A stretch of 64,000 nucleotides of DNA from Leucobacter chromiireducens subsp. solipictus. Lineage in GTDB: Bacteria > Actinomycetota > Actinomycetes > Actinomycetales > Microbacteriaceae. Below the pieces are notes generated by a model that was not told the origin of the DNA, made no database searches, and saw only the letters and a list, made by a program, of their open reading frames with translations. Positions 24,437-32,333 of the stretch are shown in pieces. The translations under genes and the position numbers were made by a program. The stretch's first letter is position 1. Each line of letters opens with the position of its first letter. The stretch covers positions 248,001 to 312,000 of the forward strand of contig NZ_QYAC01000006.1 of assembly GCF_016758195.1 (NCBI RefSeq). The letters are read 5' to 3'.

Positions 24437-25090
24437 TCAGCGTGTGCCCAGCGCAAGTTCCACGCTGTGGGCTGCGTCGCCGAGCGACCTGAGGTGCTCG
24501 CGGAGCTCTGCCCTGCGGACGGCAGGGGCCAGCAAGGCGACGCAAGCTCCGCTGTCGGCTCCGGTGCGAATCGGTGCAGCTGCCTCGCATACGCCGCCGT
24601 TCAGGTCGGACACTACTCCCGGGGTATCGTCTCCAGTGAGCGCAAGTTCCTTCCCCAGCGCCATGAGTATTGCCGTCCCGGACGGACACACCGAAAGCTC
24701 TCGGCGAGTTCCGACTTCCAGGCGTGCGCGAAGCTCCAGCCCCGTGCCCGGGCTGCGTTCCTCGAGCACTACCACTGTGTCGCCATCGAGCACCTGCAGC
24801 AGCACGGTAGCCCCGGTCTCGGAAGCGAGTCGGTCGAGTGGACCCTGTGCCGCCTGGCGAAGTGCCGGGAAGACTGACTCTGACAGGCGTCGTACGCGCG
24901 CGGCCACCGCGTAGCTGTGCTCGGTGCGGGTGACGAAGCCCCGCGCCGCTAGTGCTCCGACAACTCGGTGCGTGACTGTACGGTTCAAGCGGGTACGCTC
25001 TGCCAAACGCTGCAGCGTTGCCGGGCCGCTCCGGGCGAGATCGGCGAGCACGAGCAATGCCTTGTCAGCGGTCTTCGAGATATCATTCAC
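24437..25090 (-). CDS. IclR-family transcriptional regulator 1
   Basis: 217 aa. N-terminal winged helix-turn-helix (residues about 8-60, ATLQRLAERTRLNRTVTHRVVGALAARGF) and an IclR effector domain after residue 75, with the family segment RRELSVCPSGTAILMALG. It is shorter than usual (about 250), with the C-terminal end reduced. Its ATG overlaps the stop of the second IclR gene by ATGA, so the two are made from one transcript. Together they diverge from an aromatic-type catabolic operon at 25975. Two IclR proteins in tandem suggest heteromer formation or a divided role for two effectors. Confidence 0.85.
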   Translation of the reverse strand: MNDISKTADKALLVLADLARSGPATLQRLAERTRLNRTVTHRVVGALAARGFVTRTEHSYAVAARVRRLSESVFPALRQAAQGPLDRLASETGATVLLQVLDGDTVVVLEERSPGTGLELRARLEVGTRRELSVCPSGTAILMALGKELALTGDDTPGVVSDLNGGVCEAAAPIRTGADSGACVALLAPAVRRAELREHLRSLGDAAHSVELALGTR

Positions 25091-25818
25091 CGAGCGTACT
25101 CCTCTGCGGCGCGGCTCGTCTCGCGGAGTGCACGGTAGGCATTGCGAATGAGGTCAGCGGTGGACCGCAGGAGTTCGGTGTGCGCGGTCAAACGCAGGGC
25201 TCGCGACTCGGGCGCGATGACGGCGAGCGAGCCGGCGACTCGCGCGGTTTCTTGGTACAGCGGAGCCGCGATACCGAACATGCCGATTCGAATCTGGCCC
25301 TTGGATAGCGCGTAACCGCGAGCCCGGATCGCGAAGAGTTCCTCAGCAGTGATACCGGATCGCGCGACGCGTTCATCGTCTTCCGGGAGATGCGCGAGAA
25401 TGGCGAGACTGCTCGCTCCGCGGGAAAGCGGCTGACGGAAACCTATCTCGTGCTCCACACGCAGTGGGCTCGTCGCCCCGAGACTTTGGGTGACGATCAC
25501 TGAGTGGTCGCCCTCAAGAATGGCGAGCACGACGGTCTCTCCGAGGCGCTCCGCGAGGTCCGCAACGTGTGGATCCGCCGCGATGGCGAGCTCACTGGGG
25601 ATGTCTGCGGCAAGAGCGATGAGCATTGGCCCCAACTGAAACCGGTGTGTCGAATCCCGAACTACGAAGCCTCGGCCGTGCAGGGTGTCAAGGATACGCC
25701 GAGATGCGTTCTGACTGAGCCTGAGGTCCGCCGCAACCTCCGCGGCAGTACATGGGCCACGTCGCTCAAGGAGGAGGAGTGTCAGGAGCGCGGAATCGGC
25801 TAGTTGCGAGGTTTCCAC
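25087..25818 (-). CDS. IclR-family transcriptional regulator 2
   Basis: 243 aa. Winged helix at residues 5-60 (CTAAEVAADLRLSQNASRRILDTLHGRGF) and an effector domain with VILAILEGDHSVIVTQSLG-like and RQPLSRGASSLAILAHLPE segments. First gene of the two-IclR unit; it starts 156 bases from the VOC dioxygenase gene with which it diverges. The candidate operator CGAAC-6-GTTCG at 25919-25934 lies within this gap, on the catabolic side. IclR proteins regulate aromatic catabolism in many actinobacteria, as activators or repressors. Confidence 0.88.
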   Translation of the reverse strand: METSQLADSALLTLLLLERRGPCTAAEVAADLRLSQNASRRILDTLHGRGFVVRDSTHRFQLGPMLIALAADIPSELAIAADPHVADLAERLGETVVLAILEGDHSVIVTQSLGATSPLRVEHEIGFRQPLSRGASSLAILAHLPEDDERVARSGITAEELFAIRARGYALSKGQIRIGMFGIAAPLYQETARVAGSLAVIAPESRALRLTAHTELLRSTADLIRNAYRALRETSRAAEEYAR

Positions 25819-25885
25819 GCGGCTCCTTTCTGCTGCCTGCAGCGCGCTTATGTCTCGAACTGTACTGCAATTTTTGAGCGAGTAC

Positions 25886-25914
25886 TTGACCGGTCACTCA
25901 CAGGAACGTATGTT
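25886..25914 (+). promoter_or_regulatory. Predicted promoter of the aromatic catabolic operon
   Basis: TTGACC (25886-25891), a 17-base spacer and TATGTT (25909-25914), a good sigma-70-type match pointing toward the VOC gene at 25975. Confidence 0.6.
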
Positions 25915-25918
25915 TTAG

Positions 25919-25934
25919 CGAACATATTAGTTCG
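25919..25934. promoter_or_regulatory. Inverted repeat, candidate IclR operator
   Basis: CGAAC (25919-25923) and GTTCG (25930-25934) flank a 6-base AT-rich spacer, immediately downstream of the predicted -10. Bound protein here would block transcription start, so IclR repression is the simplest model. Confidence 0.45.
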
Positions 25935-25974
25935 ATAATTGGGATGGGGCTGCTTCAATGGAGAGGACAGCAAC

Positions 25975-26586
25975 ATGGCAGTCACTGGTACTGTTGCCCG
26001 ACTCGGGCACGTGGGTATCGCGGTGGCGGATCTCGACCGATCGGTGTGCTTTTACACCGAGGTGCTCGGGATGCGGCTCACCGAGATCTTTGACTATGGC
26101 GAGGGGCGGGCGGGACACGGCGTAGCCGTTCTCGCGGGCGCTTTCGTGCGCGGCGCGGAGGACACGATTCACCACCGCCTCTCGATTTTCACACTCCGAG
26201 ACCCCGACGCCCCGGTGCCTGGGGCTCGCACACTGGGGCTGCACCACATCGCCTTTGAACTCGACACGCAGGAGGACCTCGTGTTGATGTACCGCCGCTT
26301 CCGCGCCGATGGAATTCCGATCGTGAACGCGCGTATCGGTGGTCCTGGCAACCATGCTCGCTTCTATGGGCTCGACCCTGACGGCAACGTATTGGAGTTC
26401 TATTGGCACATCGATCATGTGGGGTGGAACGGTGTCCCGCACGCCTATCCTCCGATCCAGGAGGTGGAGCTCGACGACTTTGATTTCGCGGAGTACGAGC
26501 GGCTCCGCACCTCGCTCGACGACGAGCGGTGGCGGAGCTTCGACGCATCGACGCTTCGAGCCTCGGCTTCTGGAGGCAAGGCATGA
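25975..26586 (+). CDS. VOC-family extradiol dioxygenase-like protein
   Basis: 203 aa from the ATG at 25975 (GAGAGGA upstream; the frame is open from 25939). A single glyoxalase/bleomycin-resistance fold, HVGIAVADLDRSVCFYTEVLGM, with likely metal ligands in RLGHVGI, GLHHIAFEL and NVLEFYWH, the His-His-Glu set of catechol 2,3-dioxygenase-type enzymes. It is smaller than typical two-module ring-cleavage dioxygenases (about 300 aa). In the operon it is first, before a FAH hydrolase, a CMD-like protein, a flavin monooxygenase and a hydrolase, which fits ring cleavage of a hydroxylated aromatic. The substrate is unknown. Its TGA overlaps the next ATG (ATGA). Confidence 0.8.
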   Translation: MAVTGTVARLGHVGIAVADLDRSVCFYTEVLGMRLTEIFDYGEGRAGHGVAVLAGAFVRGAEDTIHHRLSIFTLRDPDAPVPGARTLGLHHIAFELDTQEDLVLMYRRFRADGIPIVNARIGGPGNHARFYGLDPDGNVLEFYWHIDHVGWNGVPHAYPPIQEVELDDFDFAEYERLRTSLDDERWRSFDASTLRASASGGKA

Positions 26587-27535
26587 CCCGCGTGGCTCGG
26601 TTTCGGTTCGGGGGAACCGATCGGCTCGGCGTCGTGCGCGGCCATTACTACGTCGATCCGACGCGTGCGATGGCCGCCCTGTTGCGGGACCATGGTGTCT
26701 GGAATGCCGGGGCGCGTGCTGCCGCGCAGCTGCCCAACGACCTGATCGGAATCCTCGCCGGAGGAGCTGCGGCGATCCAGGATATCGAGCAGGCCGTGGC
26801 GTATGCGGAGGGAATGTCCGTTGATCTGGCGAGACAGTCCGGTGTGGTCGTCCCGGTCGCGGCGACGACCACGCTCGTCCCGATCCCCAACCCTCCAAAG
26901 ATAATCTGCGTTGCCCGGAACTACAGTAGCACGCGAAAGAAGCAGGCCTTCCCATCCCCGAAATCCCGATCCTGTTCCCGCGGTTCGCGAACACTCAGAT
27001 CGCCGACGGGGAGTCGATCATCGTGCCCACAGTTTCGGAGCAAGTGGACTGGGAGGGGGAGCTCGCGCTCGTGATCGGCACGGGGGGTCGACACATCGCC
27101 GCCAGTGATGCGATGACCCACGTTGCTGGTCTCACGATCTTCAACGACGTCTCGGTACGCGATTTCCAGTTCCGCGTGACTCAGTACACAGCAGGAAAGA
27201 ACTTCCAAGCGAGCGGGCCGGTCGGCCCTACGGTGTCTCTCGTCGACGAAGGGCTCGACCCCCACGCCCTGGAGATCACGACGACCGTGAACGGGGTCGT
27301 GAAACAGCGGGGAAACACAGGGGAAATGATCTTCGATATCCCCACGCTCATCGCCCACATCTCTGAGTTCGTGGAGCTCGAACCCGGGGACATCATTCCG
27401 ACGGGGACCCCCGCAGGTGTTGGGTTCAAACGTACCCCAGCGGAGTTCCTGAGGCCTGGCGATCTTGTCGAGGTAGAAATCGACGGCCTTGGAGTACTGC
27501 AGAACCCTGTCGTCGCGGAGGTACCTCATGACTGA
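26583..27535 (+). pseudogene. Fumarylacetoacetate hydrolase-family gene with a frameshift
   Basis: Two frames together encode one FAH-family protein of about 317 residues. The first reads MTRVARFRFGGTDRLGVVRG to IICVARNYSS, then loses homology (TRKKQAF). The second frame restores HAKEAGLPIPEIPILFPRFANTQIADGESI and continues to VPHD, with the FAH hallmarks RNYxxHxxE and NDVSVRDFQ. A single C missing at 26930/26931 (AGCCACGCG read as AGCACGCG) explains it. Intact FAH-superfamily proteins in such operons hydrolyse or decarboxylate meta-cleavage products. If the deletion is real, this step is lost in the strain; if it is a base-calling error, the operon is complete. Confidence 0.85.
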
Positions 27536-28004
27536 GCGCGTTCGGAGCGACGGTGCCTGTGGCGTCGAGGAGACGGCTGAAAGCCCCATGCAGCGAGGCC
27601 TCCGGATCCGGAAAGCGGTCGTGGGGGAGGAGTATGTGGCCCGGGCCTACGACCGCGCAGGAGATTTCGGACGTGAGTTTCAAGATCTCGTCAGCGAGTA
27701 TTGCTGGGGCGCGTCCTGGGGGCGTACCGCACTCAGCCGACGCGATAAGAGCCTGCTGAACCTCGCCATCATCGGCACCCTAGGTCGCAGCGACGAGTTC
27801 CGGCTGCATGTCGCCGGGGCACTCCGCAACGGGGTCAGCGACGAGGAATTGCAGGACACCCTGATCCATCTCGCGGTCTACGCCGGGATCCCAGCCGGGG
27901 TTGAGGCGTTCCGCATTGCGGGGGAGGTTCGCGCCCTGCACCGGCAAGAGTCCGACACCGAATCACCAACATCATCCACTGAGAGCACAGGAGACCACTC
28001 ATGA
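27528..28004 (+). CDS. Carboxymuconolactone decarboxylase-family protein
   Basis: 158 aa from the ATG at 27528, which overlaps the FAH stop by eight bases. The CMD fold is clear in the second half: FQDLVSEYCWGASWGRTALSRRDKSLLNLAIIGTLGR, RLHVAGALRNGVSDEELQDTLIHLAVYAGIPAGVEAF. The AhpD-type CxxC is absent, so it is closer to PcaC-like decarboxylases than to peroxidases. In protocatechuate catabolism PcaC decarboxylates 4-carboxymuconolactone, but with a meta-cleavage-type operon around it the substrate here may differ. Its TGA overlaps the monooxygenase ATG by ATGA. Confidence 0.85.
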   Translation: MTERVRSDGACGVEETAESPMQRGLRIRKAVVGEEYVARAYDRAGDFGREFQDLVSEYCWGASWGRTALSRRDKSLLNLAIIGTLGRSDEFRLHVAGALRNGVSDEELQDTLIHLAVYAGIPAGVEAFRIAGEVRALHRQESDTESPTSSTESTGDHS

Positions 28005-29239
28005 ATGCAGCAACAGGATCCGACCCCGCATTGCCACCCGCACACGACAGGATCGACCAGTATGCCCTTCGGACCGAGCTTGTGGCGCGGGCTGCCGGGC
28101 TTGTCGAGCAATTGCGGGCTGCCGGTGCCGAATCCGACGCGCGCCGCACTGTGTCGGAGGAACTCATTGCCGAGGTGACCGAGGCTGGCCTTTTCCGAGT
28201 GTGCGCGCCAGCCGAGTTCGGGGGATATGAGGGAAACCTCCGAACCTACATGGACGTGGTTGCAGAACTCGGGCGCGGCGACGGTTCTATGGCCTGGATC
28301 GCGTTCCTTGGGAACAACAACGCGTCGATCATTGCGCAGTTCCCGCGCGAGGCGCAGCTCGAGGTGTTCAGCGGGAACCCCGATGCCCGGGCCATTGCGG
28401 TCCTTGCGCCTACAGCCACCACGACAAAAGTGGAGGGCGGATTCCGGGTGTCGGCGACGTGGGGCTTCGCCTCGGGAAGTCTGTATGCGGACTGGGCGCT
28501 CAACGCCGCACCCCTAGATGACGGTGCCGGAGGCACCGAGTCCGGTCTCGTCTTGATCCCGATGTCTGAGCTACGCGTTGAGGACACATGGTACGCCGCC
28601 GGGATGCGCGGCAGTGGGAGCAACACCGTAATTGCCGAAGACGTGTTCGTGCCGGATCATCGGGCGATGCCGCTGACCGAATTGCTCCGTTTTAACGGCT
28701 TGGGAAACCAAGACGCCAATCCGAGTTTCCGGCAGGCGTTTGCCGTGCAGGTGCTCATCGTCGTGGCCGCTCCGCTGCTCGGCTTGGCGCAAGCTGCGCT
28801 CGAGCTGACCTTGGAGCGCATCACGAAAGGGAACAAGCGAATTTCATATAGCAGTTACACGGATCTGCGCGACTCGCCAGCCATGCAGATGCGGGTCTCC
28901 CGCGCCTCGAGCCTGATCTCTACAGGGCGGATGACGGTGATTGGGTGGACCGATCGAATTGTTGCCGCCGCAGAAGCGCGGGAGGAGCTCAGCGTCGCCG
29001 AGCGCGCCCAGTTGCGCGTCGACCTCGGAACCGCGCTCGGCCTCCTGAACGAGGGGGTCAACCAGCTGATGTTCGTGCAGGGGGCGAGCGGATTCATGGA
29101 GAGCAATCCGTTCCAACGAGTCTGGCGGGACTTCGCGGTCGGTCTACGGCACGGGCTGGTGTCGCCGGAGGTGCCCGCAGACGTCCACGCTCAGCTTCTG
29201 CTTGACCGTGACCATGCGGGGTTGACCCCGTTTATCTAG
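28001..29239 (+). CDS. Group D flavin-dependent monooxygenase, acyl-CoA-dehydrogenase fold
   Basis: 412 aa. The acyl-CoA-dehydrogenase-like fold (LIAEVTEAGLFRVCAPAEFGGYEGNLRTYMDVVAELGRGDGSMAWIA, then FRVSATWGFASG and MRGSGSNTVIAEDVFVPD) in the branch that hydroxylates phenols with FMNH2/FADH2 from a separate reductase, such as HsaA and HpaH. A C-terminal helical domain follows the flavin site. The flavin reductase two genes downstream is the natural partner. It would hydroxylate an aromatic substrate to the catechol that the dioxygenase cleaves. It is not a fatty-acid beta-oxidation enzyme: the catalytic Glu position of ACADs is not evident. A perfect 11-bp hairpin follows in the 115-base gap before the next gene. 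Confidence 0.82.
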   Translation: MNAATGSDPALPPAHDRIDQYALRTELVARAAGLVEQLRAAGAESDARRTVSEELIAEVTEAGLFRVCAPAEFGGYEGNLRTYMDVVAELGRGDGSMAWIAFLGNNNASIIAQFPREAQLEVFSGNPDARAIAVLAPTATTTKVEGGFRVSATWGFASGSLYADWALNAAPLDDGAGGTESGLVLIPMSELRVEDTWYAAGMRGSGSNTVIAEDVFVPDHRAMPLTELLRFNGLGNQDANPSFRQAFAVQVLIVVAAPLLGLAQAALELTLERITKGNKRISYSSYTDLRDSPAMQMRVSRASSLISTGRMTVIGWTDRIVAAAEAREELSVAERAQLRVDLGTALGLLNEGVNQLMFVQGASGFMESNPFQRVWRDFAVGLRHGLVSPEVPADVHAQLLLDRDHAGLTPFI

Positions 29240-29279
29240 AGATGGAGTGGGCGGTGACCGCCCGGCTATCTGAGGCACG

Positions 29280-29309
29280 AGGATCCGGACCGCCCGAGGT
29301 CCGGATCCT
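29280..29309 (+). promoter_or_regulatory. Intra-operon hairpin
   Basis: AGGATCCGGAC and GTCCGGATCCT form a perfect 11-bp stem with an 8-base loop between the monooxygenase and the hydrolase genes. There is no U-tract. It may protect mRNA ends or lower expression of the last two genes. Confidence 0.55.
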
Positions 29310-29354
29310 CCGATCCCGCGCGCAATGGAGCGTGCGGAGAACACGGAGAGAACG

Positions 29355-30131
29355 ATGCAAGACATTTACGTGCGGCGGTACGGCCACGGACCGCGGAAGA
29401 TCGTCGGCATCCACGGGTGGTTCGGGGACGAGCGCTCGTATGATCGATTGGAGGAGGCACTGGATCCTGGGCGGGTGGAGTGTGCCTGGCCAGCGCTTCG
29501 CGGGATTGGGCCCTCGCGTGGGGTCGTCGGAGACTACTCGATCGCGGAAATGGCGTCCGATGCGCTCGACGTAGGGTGGAACCTGGGTTGGAGCAGCTTC
29601 AGCCTCGTGGGGCATTCGATGGGAGGAAAGGCTGCGCTCCTCGCAGCCGCGACAGCTCCGGCCACGGTCGAGCGAGTCTTGGCACTGGCACCGGTGCCTC
29701 TCGGAGCAGAGGTGTTTCCGCCGGAGGTGTGGCGTACTTTTGACAGGGCCGCAAACGACTCAGCGAGCAGGCGCGCGGTGATCTCCGCTTCACTTGGTGA
29801 GCAGGGACCGGAGCACTGGGTTGAACGACTTGCGGCGGAGGCGGGGGAGCGTGCTAAGGCTGAGGTGATGCGCTCCTATCTGCGGTCCTGGGTGGGGGAT
29901 GATCATCGAGAGGTCGTGGCAGGTTGCGGTGTCCCGACGCTTGCTGTGGTCGGGACACGCGACCCCTCTATCACGGAGCAATCGGTCACAGCAGAATTCG
30001 GTGATCTTCTGACCGACTGGCGTGTAGCCTCGATTGCCGGAGCCGGGCACTACGTGCTCGATGAAGCTCCGTTACAGGTGGGTGCCATTGCGCAGGAGTT
30101 CTTCCTTCGAGATAGCGCGGATCACTGGTGA
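29355..30131 (+). CDS. Alpha/beta hydrolase, meta-cleavage product hydrolase-like
   Basis: 258 aa from the ATG at 29355. A standard alpha/beta hydrolase: oxyanion region IVGIHGWFGDER, nucleophile elbow GHSMGG (Ser), the acid in VVGTRDPSI and the His in GAGHYVLDE. This order and length fit hydrolases that split C-C bonds of ring-cleavage products or lactones. In the operon it follows ring hydroxylation and cleavage functions. Its TGA overlaps the GTG of the flavin reductase gene by GTGA. Confidence 0.85.
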   Translation: MQDIYVRRYGHGPRKIVGIHGWFGDERSYDRLEEALDPGRVECAWPALRGIGPSRGVVGDYSIAEMASDALDVGWNLGWSSFSLVGHSMGGKAALLAAATAPATVERVLALAPVPLGAEVFPPEVWRTFDRAANDSASRRAVISASLGEQGPEHWVERLAAEAGERAKAEVMRSYLRSWVGDDHREVVAGCGVPTLAVVGTRDPSITEQSVTAEFGDLLTDWRVASIAGAGHYVLDEAPLQVGAIAQEFFLRDSADHW

Positions 30132-31324
30132 GGTTGGCAGCGGGTGTCCCTGCAGCCACAGCTCTCGGCACCGCAATGAACGCTTCTCTGCGCCAAGTGA
30201 TGGCGCAGTTCCCCACGGGTGTTACCGTCATCGCGAGCCGGGATCCTGCGGGTGTGCCGCGTGGGCATGTGGTGGGTACCTTTCTCCGTGTGTCAGATGA
30301 GCCGGAACTGGTGGGATTCCTCGCCATGCACTCGTCCCGCACTTGGCAAACGACGAAACCCACCTTGACGCGGTTCTGCGTCAACATCGTGAGCGACCAT
30401 CAGGAAGCGCTGTGTCGCGCGCTGACGTCGGGCGGCGCACCAGGACTCCACGGCATTCCTCACTCAGAGAGCCACAATGGGAGCCCCGCGATCCATGGCG
30501 CGATCGCGCACATTGACTGTACTGTTGAGCAGATCCTTCCGATCGGCGACCATGACTTTGTGGTAGGGCGGGTCACGCACGCGCAACAGGTGAGCGCCGC
30601 CCACCCGCTCGTGTTCTTCCGCGGCAGTTTCGGCCGATTCGCGTCTGCATCCCGCACCGCGAGGGATCACGACTTCCGTGCGCGTCTGGCCGAGGTCGAC
30701 CTACTCCGACCAGAAATGGACGCGCTCGCCGCAGCGACGGGCTGCGAGGTCACGATCAACGCGCTCGACGGGGATGAGACCGTGGTCGTGGCCTCGGCAG
30801 TTCAGGCCGGCCCCAACGCGCTGCGCGTCCGGGTGGGACAGCGGCTCCCGTTTGCCGCGCCGTTTGGCTCGCTCGAGGCAGCCTTTGGTTCGGATGCGTT
30901 GCGCCACCGCTGGCTCGATGCGGACATCACCACTGGAAACACCCGGGAGCAAAATGCCGCTGTGCTCGACGCGGTGCGCGCCCGCGGCTACGTAATCTCC
31001 TACGGGCATGACGCGCACGCGCAGATCGTGACCGCGGCGCAGCAACTCGCAAAGCGTGACCCCGTTCGTCGAGCCGAGCACCTGCTTGAGCTGCGCGACT
31101 TCGACGACGCCTACAACCCGGTGGGAAGCGCGGAAGGTCGCCTTGGGGCCGACGCCATCGAACTGCGCTCTATAGCTGTGCCGGTCTACGGTCTTGATGG
31201 TGGCCTTGCCTATGGGCTCACACTTTGGGGGCCCGCCCGCCCGGTCACACGAGCTGAGCGGAGTGCGTTTGTCGCAGCCGTGCTCAGGTGCGCCGGTGCT
31301 TGTTCGGCGATGTTGGGCGGGTGA
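30128..31324 (+). CDS. Flavin reductase fused to an IclR-type effector domain
   Basis: 398 aa if started at the GTG 30128 (GTGA overlap), or 382 aa from the ATG at 30176. Residues about 20-175 are a flavin-reductase-like split-barrel domain: MAQFPTGVTVIASRDPAGVPRG, FLAMHSSRTW, FCVNIVSDHQEALCRAL and HDFVVGRVTHAQ. From about residue 190 to the end is an IclR-effector-like domain with no helix-turn-helix: DFRARLAEVDLLRPEMDALAAATGCEVTINALDGDETVVVA, LRVRVGQRLPFAAPFGSLEAAF, REQNAAVLDAVRARGYVIS and AIELRSIAVPVYGLDGGLAYGLTLWG. It should supply reduced flavin to the group D monooxygenase. A regulatory sensor domain on a flavin reductase has a precedent in HPA hydroxylase reductase C1 of Acinetobacter (MarR-like tail, substrate-activated), but the IclR version is distinctive. 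Last gene of the operon. Confidence 0.85.
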   Translation: MRLAAGVPAATALGTAMNASLRQVMAQFPTGVTVIASRDPAGVPRGHVVGTFLRVSDEPELVGFLAMHSSRTWQTTKPTLTRFCVNIVSDHQEALCRALTSGGAPGLHGIPHSESHNGSPAIHGAIAHIDCTVEQILPIGDHDFVVGRVTHAQQVSAAHPLVFFRGSFGRFASASRTARDHDFRARLAEVDLLRPEMDALAAATGCEVTINALDGDETVVVASAVQAGPNALRVRVGQRLPFAAPFGSLEAAFGSDALRHRWLDADITTGNTREQNAAVLDAVRARGYVISYGHDAHAQIVTAAQQLAKRDPVRRAEHLLELRDFDDAYNPVGSAEGRLGADAIELRSIAVPVYGLDGGLAYGLTLWGPARPVTRAERSAFVAAVLRCAGACSAMLGG

Positions 31325-31396
31325 GGGACCTCAAACGAGGGCGTGAGGTCAGCGACACGTCGGGGTTGTCGTCGTCATCCGCGGCAGTGACCTAGT

Positions 31397-31957
31397 GTGA
31401 GACCTGTGAAAAACCAATGGCAACAGATTTGGGAATGGCTGAATGACTACAGCGGAGCGCTCACTCTTGTTTTGGCGAGTGTTGCTGCACTATGGGCCAT
31501 CAAACAACTGAGAACCACCCAGAAAATTCGGAAGCATGAGTTTGAAGACATCTACGTCCAGAGATACTGGGCCGTTTTCGACGGGCTTACTTCAGGGCAG
31601 AAACTCGCTCTCTGGAATCCGGAAGCGAATCAAGAGGTTCTTCGCGCTCCAGAAGTGCAGACTGTCCTGTGGAAATACATGGAGCTCTGTGAGGACCAAG
31701 CGGACCTGCGTGCGGTGGGACTGATCACGAAGCAGACCTGGAAGCAATGGGAGTCAGGTGTACGAAGTGCTGCTTGCGCACCGCCGTACGTCGACATGCT
31801 CGATGCCCTTCTTAGCGACCTACAGAACTCCCGGCCCGGCTGCCCGCCGCCCTTCATAAGGCTCCGTGAAGCGAGGACGGCTCAGAAGAGATACGATCCG
31901 CGGTCCCGTTATTTGCGACAGACCCCGCTCCGGCTCCTGCGAGGGTGGAAGAGGTGA
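31397..31957 (+). CDS. Hypothetical single-span membrane protein
   Basis: 186 aa from GTG 31397, or 183 aa from GTG 31406. One membrane span near residues 16-34 (YSGALTLVLASVAALWAIKQL), then a charged coiled segment (TTQKIRKHEFEDIYVQRYW) and a cytosolic helical tail. Base composition is clearly lower in GC than the neighbours, and codon use differs, so this gene and the following stretch look recently acquired. The helix-then-basic tail architecture resembles phage or defence-island small membrane proteins, but I recognise no family. Function unknown. Confidence 0.6.
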   Translation: MRPVKNQWQQIWEWLNDYSGALTLVLASVAALWAIKQLRTTQKIRKHEFEDIYVQRYWAVFDGLTSGQKLALWNPEANQEVLRAPEVQTVLWKYMELCEDQADLRAVGLITKQTWKQWESGVRSAACAPPYVDMLDALLSDLQNSRPGCPPPFIRLREARTAQKRYDPRSRYLRQTPLRLLRGWKR

Positions 31958-32235
31958 ACAGCTGAGCCTGCAGCGCACCCGAGGGGAAGCGGCGAAGATC
32001 AGTCCTCTTATGCGGCTCTGCCTCACTCAAGAGTCAGAGGAACAGTGAGTCCTCTCACGGAAAGAACACAGCGGCTCGGCCATCATTCGGAAAAAGGTCC
32101 CGAACCTCCCGTTGCGCTGCCTGTGCTGAGCTCGACGGGTATGTGTGTCGCTTGGATCGTGTCAGAAACCTCGATAGTTTGGCAGGTGATGGCCTGTGGA
32201 AAGGACCCCCTGCACTATGACGTAGAACTCATTGG
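31958..32235. other. Gene-poor lower-GC stretch before the IS element
   Basis: A 278-base stretch with one 75-codon open frame (32045-32272) that runs into the IS repeat and has no recognisable domain. No promoter or RNA is evident. Its lower GC matches the preceding hypothetical gene and supports a foreign origin for 31397-33560. Confidence 0.45.
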
Positions 32236-32290
32236 CGGGTCTGATGCACGTTTAGGTGACATTCTGACCTGACCTACAGTTTGGTTTCCA
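32236..32290 (+). repeat. IS left terminal inverted repeat
   Basis: 55-bp repeat, cgggtctgatgcacgtttag at its outer end and ending tttggtttcca at its inner end. 53/55 identical to the right repeat. Confidence 0.9.
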
Positions 32291-32333
32291 CTCGGGGGAG
32301 CTAGTCGATGGCCTTCATGAAAGGCTCACCAGC

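Noticed and set aside
28001..29239. Acyl-CoA dehydrogenase of fatty-acid oxidation
   Set aside because: The neighbourhood and sequence group it with flavin-dependent phenol hydroxylases, and a flavin reductase partner is present.
30128..31324. Frameshift fusing a reductase gene to a separate IclR regulator gene
   Set aside because: The frame is continuous with no stop, the downstream part lacks a helix-turn-helix and a start signal, and the linker is ordinary, so a true fusion protein is more likely.
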